A DNA stretch of 64,000 nt, taken from Mucilaginibacter_A sp050955045. Lineage in GTDB: Bacteria > Bacteroidota > Bacteroidia > Sphingobacteriales > Sphingobacteriaceae. The stretch covers positions 1 to 64,000 of the forward strand of contig JBPBQV010000004.1 in the NCBI GenBank assembly GCA_050955045.1, written 5' to 3'. Of the stretch, positions 26,875 to 34,527 are shown piece by piece (position 1 is the first letter of the stretch; each line of letters opens with the position of its first letter). The notes under the pieces are model-generated. The model searched no databases. It saw nothing but the letters and a program-made list of their open reading frames with translations, and was not told the DNA's origin. Position numbers and translations under genes: made by a program.

Positions 26875-27402
26875 TCAAATATCTTTAGGTTCGTTTGGGT
26901 TGATGCCAGACCAGTCTTCTTTTGGGTCTGTAATTTTGGGTTCTGCGGTTTTTGTTCGGGATTTAAAAATCAATCCTAAACCAATTACCACTAAAATTAC
27001 CGGCCAAAACTGCTCGAAATTAAACCAGTACGGAATAAAATCGAACTGATCCAGCAGAAAAATTACACCCAGCACAATCAGCACCAATCCGCCAATTTGG
27101 GCTACATCTTTGTTATTATTAACCCTGAATTTTGTATTAAAAGTATCGGCATCAAAACCTTGAAACGGCCGATTGCCATCCTTTACAGTATAATCCACCG
27201 TCGGATCGTTTAAAACACCATTTCTTCTCGGCATTACAATCCATAAAACAATGTAAGCCAGCGTTCCGCCGCCATGATAAATCAGCGTTAGCACAAAAAG
27301 TAAGCGCACAATAGTTACATCAACGCTAAAATAATCAGATAAACCAGCGCATACACCGGCTATCACTTTTCGGTTTTCATCCCGATACAATTTCTTTTCC
27401 AT
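26875..27402 (-). CDS. PspC domain protein
   Basis: 175 residues. The first 60 form a PspC domain (KLYRDENRKVIAGVCAGLSDYF, residues about 3-24, then VRLLFVLTLIYHGGGTLAYI and VLWIVMPRR). A second hydrophobic part near 100-150 (VAQIGGLVLIVLGVIFLLDQF, then FWPVILVVIGLGLIF) resembles the LiaI-like region of its neighbour. The tail is charged. It is the middle gene of SDR-pspC-liaF, 23 bases after the SDR gene. Its likely role is envelope stress response at the inner membrane. Confidence 0.88.
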   Translation of the reverse strand: MEKKLYRDENRKVIAGVCAGLSDYFSVDVTIVRLLFVLTLIYHGGGTLAYIVLWIVMPRRNGVLNDPTVDYTVKDGNRPFQGFDADTFNTKFRVNNNKDVAQIGGLVLIVLGVIFLLDQFDFIPYWFNFEQFWPVILVVIGLGLIFKSRTKTAEPKITDPKEDWSGINPNEPKDI

Positions 27403-27425
27403 AGCTTCTTTTATGATCTAAATTT

Positions 27426-28130
27426 TCAAATTTCTCCTGTTGCGGTTTGGATAATCAGCTCATCAACATTAGCACCTGCGCTCATTTTTAAACAATTGAT
27501 TACGGCAGCAGCTACATCGTCCGGCAGTACAAATTTTTCTGGCGGAACCGTCGTTCCGGCCCAAGAATTTGTGAGCGTTGATCCGGGCAAAATAGCAGTT
27601 ACTTTTACCTGATAAGCTTTCATTTCTTCCCGCATTGTATGATTAAGACCAAGCTGCGCAAACTTTGTTACAGAATAACTTCCCGCATTTACAACAACTT
27701 TTTTTGATGCTACCGAACAAATATTAAAAATATGGCCAGCGCGTGCAGCCATTAGTTTTTTACCAAAATAACGATACAAATGGTAAGCAGACATCAGGTT
27801 TAAATCCAGCTGTTTTTGCAGGGCATTTTCTTCTTCGTCCAAAATACTTCCGGGCAAAAACATACCGGTGTTGTTTACAATAATCTCTATTGATTTCAAT
27901 TCCTGCTCGGCTTCGGCCGCAAAAGCGAGCACATCAGCTTGCAAACTACAATCAGCTACACGGGTAAAAACTTTTATATTTGGGTTGATGTGCAGCAATG
28001 CTTCTTTTACCTGCAATAAATCTTCTTCATTTCTGGAACAAATAGCCAGGTTGATACTTTGTTTAGCCAGTGCTTTGGCAATTGCCAAACCAATTCCTTT
28101 AGTGGTTCCTGTAATCAGTGCGTTTTGCAT
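27426..28130 (-). CDS. short-chain dehydrogenase/reductase (3-ketoacyl-ACP reductase-like)
   Basis: 234 residues. It has a classical SDR fold with cofactor motif TGTTKGIGLAIA (about residues 7-18), an NNTGM motif near 86, catalytic serine in NICSVAS near 137, and YSVTKFA with the catalytic Tyr and Lys near 151-155. It resembles FabG-type and sepiapterin-reductase-type enzymes; the substrate is unknown. It is first of the minus-strand run with pspC and liaF, and divergent from the MlaE-like gene (70-base gap holding a dispersed-word copy at 28145). Confidence 0.87.
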   Translation of the reverse strand: MQNALITGTTKGIGLAIAKALAKQSINLAICSRNEEDLLQVKEALLHINPNIKVFTRVADCSLQADVLAFAAEAEQELKSIEIIVNNTGMFLPGSILDEEENALQKQLDLNLMSAYHLYRYFGKKLMAARAGHIFNICSVASKKVVVNAGSYSVTKFAQLGLNHTMREEMKAYQVKVTAILPGSTLTNSWAGTTVPPEKFVLPDDVAAAVINCLKMSAGANVDELIIQTATGEI

Positions 28131-28200
28131 GGATAAAATTAGCTTAAAAACAGCATCGGCACTTAAATTGAAAAAATGTATTTTTAGAAAATTTTAAAGA

Positions 28201-28935
28201 ATGATATTTTACCACTTAGGCCGTTATATTTTATTGCTGAAAGCAAGCTTTAAAAAGCCGGAAAATTTTAAGGTTTACTGGAGTGAAATTATGCGAGAAA
28301 TGGTTTCTATTGGCATTGGCTCGCTGGGCATTGTTTGTATTATTTCCGTATTTATTGGCGCCGTTTCTACCGTTCAAACTGCTTTTCAGTTAGTTAGCAA
28401 TTTAATTCCGCGTTCTATTATCGGCGGTATCACACGGGATTCTGCTATTTTAGAATTTAGTCCAACGATAACTTCTTTAGTTCTGGCTGGCCGTGTAGGT
28501 TCCAGCATCGCTTCGCAAATTGGAACGATGCGCGTAACCGAACAAATTGATGCGCTGGAAATTATGGGCGTAAATGCGCCGGGATATTTAATTTTGCCAA
28601 AAATAATTGGCGGCATTACCATGTTCCCGTTGCTAATTATCCTTTCAGTTTGCCTGTCGTTATTGGGCGGTTATATTGCCGGTTCTGCTTCCGGAGCGGT
28701 TTCGGCTAACGATTTTGTTGTTGGCTTGACAACAGATTTCAATCCGCTTTTTGCACGTATTGCCCTAATCAAAGCTTTGGTTTTTGCTTTTATCATTACC
28801 AGCGTTTCTGCTTATCAGGGTTATTACACAGCCGGCGGCGCACTAGAAGTTGGACAAGCAAGTACGCAAGGTGTGGTAATGAGCTGTATCATTATTTTAT
28901 GTTCTGATTATATGATAGCCCAGTTGATGTTATGA
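28201..28935 (+). CDS. mlaE: MlaE-like ABC transporter permease
   Basis: 244 residues with five to six spans and the MlaE/YrbE signature (GSLGIVCIISVFIGAVSTVQ near 40, SIIGGITRDSAILEFSPTI near 75, GRVGSSIASQIGTMRVTEQI near 99-118). MlaE permeases move phospholipids between inner and outer membranes, and the ATPase partner MlaF is encoded by the next gene, overlapping by 4 bases. No MlaD/MCE protein gene follows in the window; it may be elsewhere. The start ATG is preceded by A/T-rich DNA without a clear ribosome site. Confidence 0.92.
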   Translation: MIFYHLGRYILLLKASFKKPENFKVYWSEIMREMVSIGIGSLGIVCIISVFIGAVSTVQTAFQLVSNLIPRSIIGGITRDSAILEFSPTITSLVLAGRVGSSIASQIGTMRVTEQIDALEIMGVNAPGYLILPKIIGGITMFPLLIILSVCLSLLGGYIAGSASGAVSANDFVVGLTTDFNPLFARIALIKALVFAFIITSVSAYQGYYTAGGALEVGQASTQGVVMSCIIILCSDYMIAQLML

Positions 28936-29684
28936 TTGAGATTAAAGATATTAATAAAACTTTTGGCGATAAACACGTATTGAAAGGGATTTCCGCAGTC
29001 TTTAAACAAGGAATATCGAATTTGATTATCGGTGGTTCCGGTTCCGGAAAAACTACTTTGTTAAAATGTATTGTAGGCTTGCACGAACCAGAAAAAGGAA
29101 ATGTTTTCTATAGTAATGAGGATTTTACTAGCATGGATTTTGAACAGCGTATCCCAATCCGTAAAGAAATTGGCATGTTATTCCAAAACTCGGCTTTGTT
29201 TGATTCGATGACTGTGGAAGAAAATATCATCTTTCCACTAAATCTTTTTACTGAGATGTCGAAATCAGAAAAATTAGACCGTGCTAATTACTGTCTGGAA
29301 AAAGTTAACCTGAAAAATACCAACAAACTTTTCCCTTCAGAACTTTCCGGTGGGATGAAAAAGCGTGTTGGTATTGCACGCGCCATCACCATGCAGCCCA
29401 AATATTTGTTTTGTGATGAGCCAAACTCTGGCCTCGACCCAAAAACCTCTATCGTTATTGACGAATTAATTAAAGATATCACCGAAGAAAATAACATTAC
29501 AACTGTTGTAGTTACGCATGATATGAACTCGGTAATGGGTATTGGCGATAACATTTTGTTTCTGCACGAAGGCCAAAAATGGTGGCAAGGCTCCAACAAA
29601 GAAATTGCCCATACGGATAACGCAGAACTGAACAGCTTTGTGTTTGCCAGCAAGTTTATGGAAGCAGCAAAAGATAAATTATAG
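28932..29684 (+). CDS. mlaF: MlaF-like ABC transporter ATP-binding protein
   Basis: 250 residues with Walker A IGGSGSGKTT (about 32-41), signature LSGGMKKRVGIARAI (about 139-153), Walker B YLFCDEPNSGLDP (about 158-170) and the H-loop VVTHD. The GGMKKR signature is typical of MlaF/Ttg2A-type ATPases. It pairs with the upstream permease through an ATGA overlap, forming a lipid-transport ATPase complex at the inner membrane. The A/T-rich glycosyltransferase begins 11 bases later, so read-through is likely. Confidence 0.92.
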   Translation: MIEIKDINKTFGDKHVLKGISAVFKQGISNLIIGGSGSGKTTLLKCIVGLHEPEKGNVFYSNEDFTSMDFEQRIPIRKEIGMLFQNSALFDSMTVEENIIFPLNLFTEMSKSEKLDRANYCLEKVNLKNTNKLFPSELSGGMKKRVGIARAITMQPKYLFCDEPNSGLDPKTSIVIDELIKDITEENNITTVVVTHDMNSVMGIGDNILFLHEGQKWWQGSNKEIAHTDNAELNSFVFASKFMEAAKDKL

Positions 29685-29695
29685 TAATAAGAGAT

Positions 29696-30676
29696 ATGAA
29701 TATAGCCTTTACTATAGCTACAGCAAATTATTTAGCCGAAGCAAAAACTGTTGGTGATTCTTATTTATTACATAATCCAAATGATACATTTATTATTTAT
29801 TTATTTGATAAAATAAATAATCGTTTTAGTACAGATTACTTTGATCCAATTAAAATTGTTGAAATAGATGTTAATCTCATTCAAGATTTTGAGACAAGGG
29901 CTGCTAACTATAATATATTTGAATTAACAACGTCTATAAGGCCTTTTGTTGCATTACAAGTATTAGATAATTGTAGTAACATAAGTAAATTTTTTTATTT
30001 GGATTGTGACATCAAAGTATATAATTCGTTTAGTATTGCTGATGATTTACTTAATGAATATGATATATTGATAAGCCCTCATTTTATTTCTCCTATTCCT
30101 GCAGATGGTTATCTTCTGGACGAAAAGTCTTTTTTTAATAGCGGTTTTTTTAACTCTGGTTTTTTTGCATTTAATAGAAGTCCTGAAGCTATTGCATTTT
30201 TAGAATGGTGGAATGAAAAATTAAAGACTCAGTGTATAATTGATTTTTGTCAGGGTTTGTTTGCAGATCAAATTTGGTTAAATCTGGTTCCTCATTATTT
30301 TAAAAAAGTAAAAATAATTAAAGATCTTGGCTATAATGTAGCATATTGGAATTTACATGAAAGATTTTTAACAAATCAAAACAATGAATACTGGATTAAT
30401 GAAAAGTTTCCACTTGTCTTTTTTCATTATAGTGGGTTTAATGTAAATGAAATACAAGTATTATCTAAATTTCAGAATAGATATACATTTGAAAATAAAA
30501 GTGAAGTTTTGCCATTCTTTACAGATTATAGCAAATCTGTATTAGCTAATAACCATCAAAAATTTTCATTTCTAGAATGTTTTTACCTAAATAAAACAAA
30601 AATTGAAGTACCACCAGTTAGATTATCTTTTATGACAAGATTAAAGTCTAAAGTCAAAAGCCATTTTTGTATTTAA
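29696..30676 (+). CDS. probable glycosyltransferase (GT8-like)
   Basis: 326 residues. The N-terminal TIATANYLAEAKTVGDSYLL and DxD-type motif FFYLDCDIKVY (about residues 101-111) fit a GT-A fold retaining glycosyltransferase. FADQIWLNLVPHYF near 183 and FFHYSGF near 242 support this. An internal duplication FFNSGFFNSGFF lies near 148-159. The gene is distinctly richer in A/T than mlaF before it and the methyltransferase after it, a sign of later arrival. It probably sugars a surface polymer; donor and acceptor are unknown. The long A/T-rich tail after residue 270 has no recognised domain. Confidence 0.75.
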   Translation: MNIAFTIATANYLAEAKTVGDSYLLHNPNDTFIIYLFDKINNRFSTDYFDPIKIVEIDVNLIQDFETRAANYNIFELTTSIRPFVALQVLDNCSNISKFFYLDCDIKVYNSFSIADDLLNEYDILISPHFISPIPADGYLLDEKSFFNSGFFNSGFFAFNRSPEAIAFLEWWNEKLKTQCIIDFCQGLFADQIWLNLVPHYFKKVKIIKDLGYNVAYWNLHERFLTNQNNEYWINEKFPLVFFHYSGFNVNEIQVLSKFQNRYTFENKSEVLPFFTDYSKSVLANNHQKFSFLECFYLNKTKIEVPPVRLSFMTRLKSKVKSHFCI

Positions 30677-30694
30677 TCATAAGTAATTATAAAT

Positions 30695-31576
30695 ATGATT
30701 CAACTTCTTGCACCGCAATTTTGGAAAGATTATGAGCTAATTGATTGTGGTGATTTTGAAAAACTGGAACGCTTTGGAAACCTAATTCTGATCAGGCCTG
30801 AACCACAGGCTGTTTGGAGCAAAGCTTTACCAGAAAATGAGTGGCAAAAACAGCATCATATCCGTTTTAAGGGCCGTTCGGCCACTTCTGGCGAATGGCT
30901 GAAAAAGAATCCGGCTACGCCAGACCGCTGGCATATTGAATACAAAAATCCAGAAGTAGTTATTAAATTACGCTTGGGTTTAACATCTTTCAAACATCTT
31001 GGTGTTTTCCCGGAGCAAGCCGTAAACTGGGATTATATTTCTTCCAGCATCAAAAAAATCAAAAATCCTCAGCCTAAATTTTTAAATCTTTTTGCTTATA
31101 CCGGCGCGGCTTCGTTGGTGGCCAGAGCGGCCGGTGCAGAAGTTACGCATGTAGATTCTATTAAACAAGTGGTTACCTGGGCAAATGAAAACCAGCAATT
31201 ATCTGCTTTGGATAATATTCGCTGGGTGGTGGAAGATGCGTTAAAATTTGTAAAAAGAGAGCTTAAAAGAAGTAACACCTACAACGGAATTATTTTGGAT
31301 CCGCCAGCTTTTGGCCACGGCCCGAATGGCGAAAAATGGAAACTGGAAGATAATATTCTGGAAATGATGCAGGACGTTGTGCAATTGCTGGACCCGCAGG
31401 AGCACTTTTTAATTCTGAATACTTACTCGCTTGGATTCTCTTCTGTAATTGTAGAAAACCTGATTTTGGGTGCTTATCCAAAAGCAAAAAATCTTGAAAC
31501 CGGCGAACTGTTTTTGCAGGCCACTGCCGGAAGCAAACTGCCGCTGGGCGTTTTTGGAAAGTTTAACAATCTATAA
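30695..31576 (+). CDS. class I SAM-dependent methyltransferase (RlmI-like, 23S rRNA type)
   Basis: 293 residues. It has the RlmI/RlmK-like core: FLNLFAYTGAASLVARAAGA (about residues 128-147) for SAM binding, THVDSIKQVVTWANEN near 152, and the catalytic IILDPPAFGHGPNGEKW near 197-213. It lacks an obvious PUA domain at the N-terminus, so it is shorter than E. coli RlmI. The likely role is a base methylation in rRNA. It starts 18 bases after the glycosyltransferase gene. Confidence 0.83.
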   Translation: MIQLLAPQFWKDYELIDCGDFEKLERFGNLILIRPEPQAVWSKALPENEWQKQHHIRFKGRSATSGEWLKKNPATPDRWHIEYKNPEVVIKLRLGLTSFKHLGVFPEQAVNWDYISSSIKKIKNPQPKFLNLFAYTGAASLVARAAGAEVTHVDSIKQVVTWANENQQLSALDNIRWVVEDALKFVKRELKRSNTYNGIILDPPAFGHGPNGEKWKLEDNILEMMQDVVQLLDPQEHFLILNTYSLGFSSVIVENLILGAYPKAKNLETGELFLQATAGSKLPLGVFGKFNNL

Positions 31577-31748
31577 TTCAGCTTAAGTACATAAACAAAC
31601 AGCTTATATAAAAAGCCGTTATGTTTGCCCCAATATGATGCAAGATCATGAAACTGACTTGTTAAAAAATACGTAAGAGTATAAAATTTTAACAGGCTGT
31701 TAATAATTGATCTCTGAAATTTAAGTAGCTACTAACTAAATAAAACTG

Positions 31749-32789
31749 ATGAACATTAAACCTTTACTTTTAACCATTACGCTTGCTGCAACTTCATTTA
31801 CTTTGCTTACCAACTGCAGCGAAAGCAGTAAAGCGGGGAAAGTTACTTCTGGCACAACAGCTGAAAAAGCAAAAGATACAACTGTTGCAAAAAATACGCT
31901 GCAACCTGTAAACCCTACAGAATACGATTCGCTGATGAAAAAAATGGCCAACGGCGATACAACCGGAAAATGGCCTGTTGCCAAAACGCCCTATCCGCTT
32001 GCCGGCGCAATTTTTCCATATAAACGAATTGTCGCTTTTTATGGCAACCTTTATTCTAAAAAAATGGGAATTTTGGGTGAATTACCGCCAAAAGAAATGT
32101 TAAAAAAACTGGATGGTGAAGTAAAACAATGGGAGAAAGCTGATCCTTCCACGCCTGTTATTCCGGCTTTGCACTACATTGCCATAGTTGCGCAGGGCGA
32201 TGGCGGAAAAGACGGAAAGTTTCGTTACCGAATGCCTTTTAAACAAATTGATTCTGTGTTAACCATGGCCAAAACACGTAATGCTTTGGTTTTTATTGAT
32301 GTACAGGTTGCGCTAAGTACCATTCAAACAGAATTGCCTTTGTTCGAGAAATACCTGAAAATGCCAAATGTTCATTTTGCAATGGATCCGGAATTCTCAA
32401 TGAAAACCGGTGCAAAACCAGGTAGTAAAATTGGGACTTATGATGCTGATGATGTTAACTTTACAAGTAATTATTTGGCAAAACTGGTTAAAGAAAATAA
32501 CTTGCCGCCAAAAATTTTGATCCTGCATCGTTTTACTAAAAAAATGGTGACTAATTATCAAAACATTAAACTACATCCGGAAGTACAGTTTGTAATGGAT
32601 ATGGACGGCTGGGGCGAACCGGAATTGAAAAGAGGTACTTATCGCTACCATATTTATGCAGAACCTGTACAGTTTACCGGTTTTAAATTGTTCTATAAAA
32701 ACGATATTAAAAAAGCACCAAACCATATGATGACACCATCAGAAGTGCTTGCTTTAAAACCTAAACCGATTTATATTCAGTATCAATAA
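31749..32789 (+). CDS. lipoprotein of unknown function, conserved type
   Basis: 346 residues with a lipoprotein signal and lipobox cysteine near residue 23 (TSFTLLTNCSES). A Lys/Thr-rich linker follows, then a mixed alpha/beta domain of about 270 residues with repeated aspartates: ALHYIAIVAQGDGGKDGKFR near 138, LVFIDVQVALST near 180, MPNVHFAMDPEFSM near 206, KILILHRFTKKM near 258 and VQFVMDMDGWG near 280. The strand-Asp pattern suggests a TIM-barrel-like fold with an acidic site. I recall similar uncharacterised lipoproteins in Actinobacteria but can name no function. It is single-gene, followed by a clear terminator. Confidence 0.75.
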   Translation: MNIKPLLLTITLAATSFTLLTNCSESSKAGKVTSGTTAEKAKDTTVAKNTLQPVNPTEYDSLMKKMANGDTTGKWPVAKTPYPLAGAIFPYKRIVAFYGNLYSKKMGILGELPPKEMLKKLDGEVKQWEKADPSTPVIPALHYIAIVAQGDGGKDGKFRYRMPFKQIDSVLTMAKTRNALVFIDVQVALSTIQTELPLFEKYLKMPNVHFAMDPEFSMKTGAKPGSKIGTYDADDVNFTSNYLAKLVKENNLPPKILILHRFTKKMVTNYQNIKLHPEVQFVMDMDGWGEPELKRGTYRYHIYAEPVQFTGFKLFYKNDIKKAPNHMMTPSEVLALKPKPIYIQYQ

Positions 32790-32811
32790 AAGCTCACTAA
32801 ATTTTAGGTTA

Positions 32812-32850
32812 TAAAAGAAGCATCTGTGTAAAAACAGGTGCTTCTTTTTT
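32812..32850 (+). terminator. Rho-independent terminator built from the dispersed word
   Basis: The left arm AAAAGAAGCATCTGT starts inside a full copy of the word (32812-32823). The right arm ACAGGTGCTTCTTTTTT is its complement with one G-T pair and runs into Ts. It lies 23 bases after the lipoprotein stop. Confidence 0.85.
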
Positions 32851-32863
32851 GTTTTAAGCACAC

Positions 32864-32947
32864 TATCATTTTGAACGTAGAGAGAAATCTTCTCTAAATA
32901 ATGATTAAACTGTTATAATGAAAATTTCTCTACTGTTCAAAATGACA
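32864..32947. repeat. REP-like palindromic element, copy 4
   Basis: The left arm TATCATTTTGAACGTAGAGA and right arm TCTCTACTGTTCAAAATGACA form a diverged copy of the palindrome at 114-219. It sits in the 299-base gap between the lipoprotein and aspartate kinase genes, which also holds a dispersed-word copy at 32961. Confidence 0.75.
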
Positions 32948-33088
32948 AAAATCAAATTCCATACTTCTTTTACTAACCAAATTTCCTCAAACTTAACTTA
33001 ATCAACTTTCAGCTTTTTTAATAGCTTTGAAATCTTTAAAAACAGCAATCCTAATTACTGTTTTTATGGCATAAAAATCTTGATCTAA

Positions 33089-34474
33089 ATGCTGACTGTA
33101 GAAAAAATCGGGGGCACTTCCATGACGGCCCTGCACGATGTGCTCAAAAATATCATCTTGTTTAACCGTACCGGCGATGAATTGTATAACCGCATTTTTG
33201 TGGTTTCTGCCTTTTCAGGCGTTACCAATTTGTTGCTGGAAAATAAGAAAACCGGCGCACCGGGTGTATATCATTTAATTGCCAATTATCAGGATTTTCA
33301 TTTGGCTTTGGATGAGCTGATTGTTAAGTTACAGGCCATCAACAAAAATTATGTTGAACTTGGCCTTGATCTAAAAACTGCTGATCAATTTATCGAAAAA
33401 CGGGTTCGTGATGCACAAAGTTACCTCGAAAACCTAGTCAATATCTTGTCTTCTGGCTATGTTAGTCAGGAAGGAATATTGCAGGCTGCACGCGAAATTC
33501 TGGCTTCTATTGGCGAAACGCATTCGGCTTTTAATTTTACCAATATCCTTCAAAACAACAATATTAACGCTACCTGTATTGATTTGAGTGGCTTTGATGA
33601 TCCGCGTTCTTACACGATAGATCAGCGGATAAAAGAAGCATTTAAGGCTATTGATCTTACCAAAACTATCTGTATAGCAACTGGTTACACCAAAGGAACG
33701 GAAGGAATTATGCGCGAATTTGACCGCGGTTACTCCGAAGTTACGTTTAGTAAAATTGCCGTTGCTGTAAAGCCGCAGGAAGCAATTATCCACAAAGAAT
33801 ATCATTTATGCACGGCCGACCCAATGCTGGTTGGTGTTGACAATTGTAAGCCCATTGGTTTTACCAATTATGATGTAGCCGACCAATTAGCAGATGTTGG
33901 CATGGAAGCTATCCATCCTAAAGCTTCTAAACCATTAGAAATAAATGGTATTAACCTGCGCATTAAAAACACTTTTGAACCGGAACATCCCGGAACATTA
34001 ATCACCCAAAGTTATGTTTCCGAAGAAAAAAGGGTTGAAGTAATTACCGGTACAGAAAAAGTGCTGATTATTGATATTTACGATCCGCTGATGGTTGGTA
34101 ACGTTGGTTCAGATTTACAAATTATGCAGGTATTTTTTAACCATAGCGTAAGTTACAGCTTTAAGGCAACCAGCGCAAACAGTATTTCGGTGGTAATTTG
34201 GGAAAAGGATTTTAAGCAATCCCTTATTAATGAACTGGAAGAAAAGTTTGAGAAAATTACGGTAGAAAAAGCCGCCATGGTTTGTATTATTGGTTCTAAT
34301 ATCGATCAGCCTGGATTGCTGGCCCGTTCTGCTGCCGGGTTAGCCAACGAAAATATCAATATTAAAAGCTGCGGATTTTCGCTGCGGAAAGTAAATATCC
34401 AATTTTTAATTGCCCGCGAAGATTTTGGTAAAGCCATTATCGCTTTAAATAAGGCCATGTTTATTGTGGCATAA
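33089..34474 (+). CDS. aspartate kinase
   Basis: 461 residues. It phosphorylates aspartate, the first step towards lysine, threonine and methionine. The N-terminus LTVEKIGGTSM has the kinase motif (usually KFGGTS), followed by VVSAFSGVTNLLL near 35. A substrate-site segment lies in TKGTEGIMREFDRGYSEVTF near 197-216. Two C-terminal ACT domains (about 315-460, ending with SNIDQPGLLARSAAGLANEN) indicate feedback control. The insertion of about 60 residues after the first motif is typical of longer monofunctional forms. A dispersed-word copy lies in the frame at 33630, and another (34472) overlaps the stop codon. Confidence 0.9.
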   Translation: MLTVEKIGGTSMTALHDVLKNIILFNRTGDELYNRIFVVSAFSGVTNLLLENKKTGAPGVYHLIANYQDFHLALDELIVKLQAINKNYVELGLDLKTADQFIEKRVRDAQSYLENLVNILSSGYVSQEGILQAAREILASIGETHSAFNFTNILQNNNINATCIDLSGFDDPRSYTIDQRIKEAFKAIDLTKTICIATGYTKGTEGIMREFDRGYSEVTFSKIAVAVKPQEAIIHKEYHLCTADPMLVGVDNCKPIGFTNYDVADQLADVGMEAIHPKASKPLEINGINLRIKNTFEPEHPGTLITQSYVSEEKRVEVITGTEKVLIIDIYDPLMVGNVGSDLQIMQVFFNHSVSYSFKATSANSISVVIWEKDFKQSLINELEEKFEKITVEKAAMVCIIGSNIDQPGLLARSAAGLANENINIKSCGFSLRKVNIQFLIAREDFGKAIIALNKAMFIVA

Positions 34475-34491
34475 AAGAAGCATTGAAGAAA

Positions 34492-34519
34492 GTCCGGCTT
34501 ATTTTATTAACAGCCGGAC
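34492..34519. terminator. hairpin between convergent aspartate kinase and parC, probably bidirectional
   Basis: Arms GTCCGGCT and AGCCGGAC with a 12-base loop are followed on plus by CTTTTAA. It lies 18 bases after the kinase stop and 9 bases before the parC end, so it can serve both transcripts. Confidence 0.8.
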
Positions 34520-34527
34520 CTTTTAAT

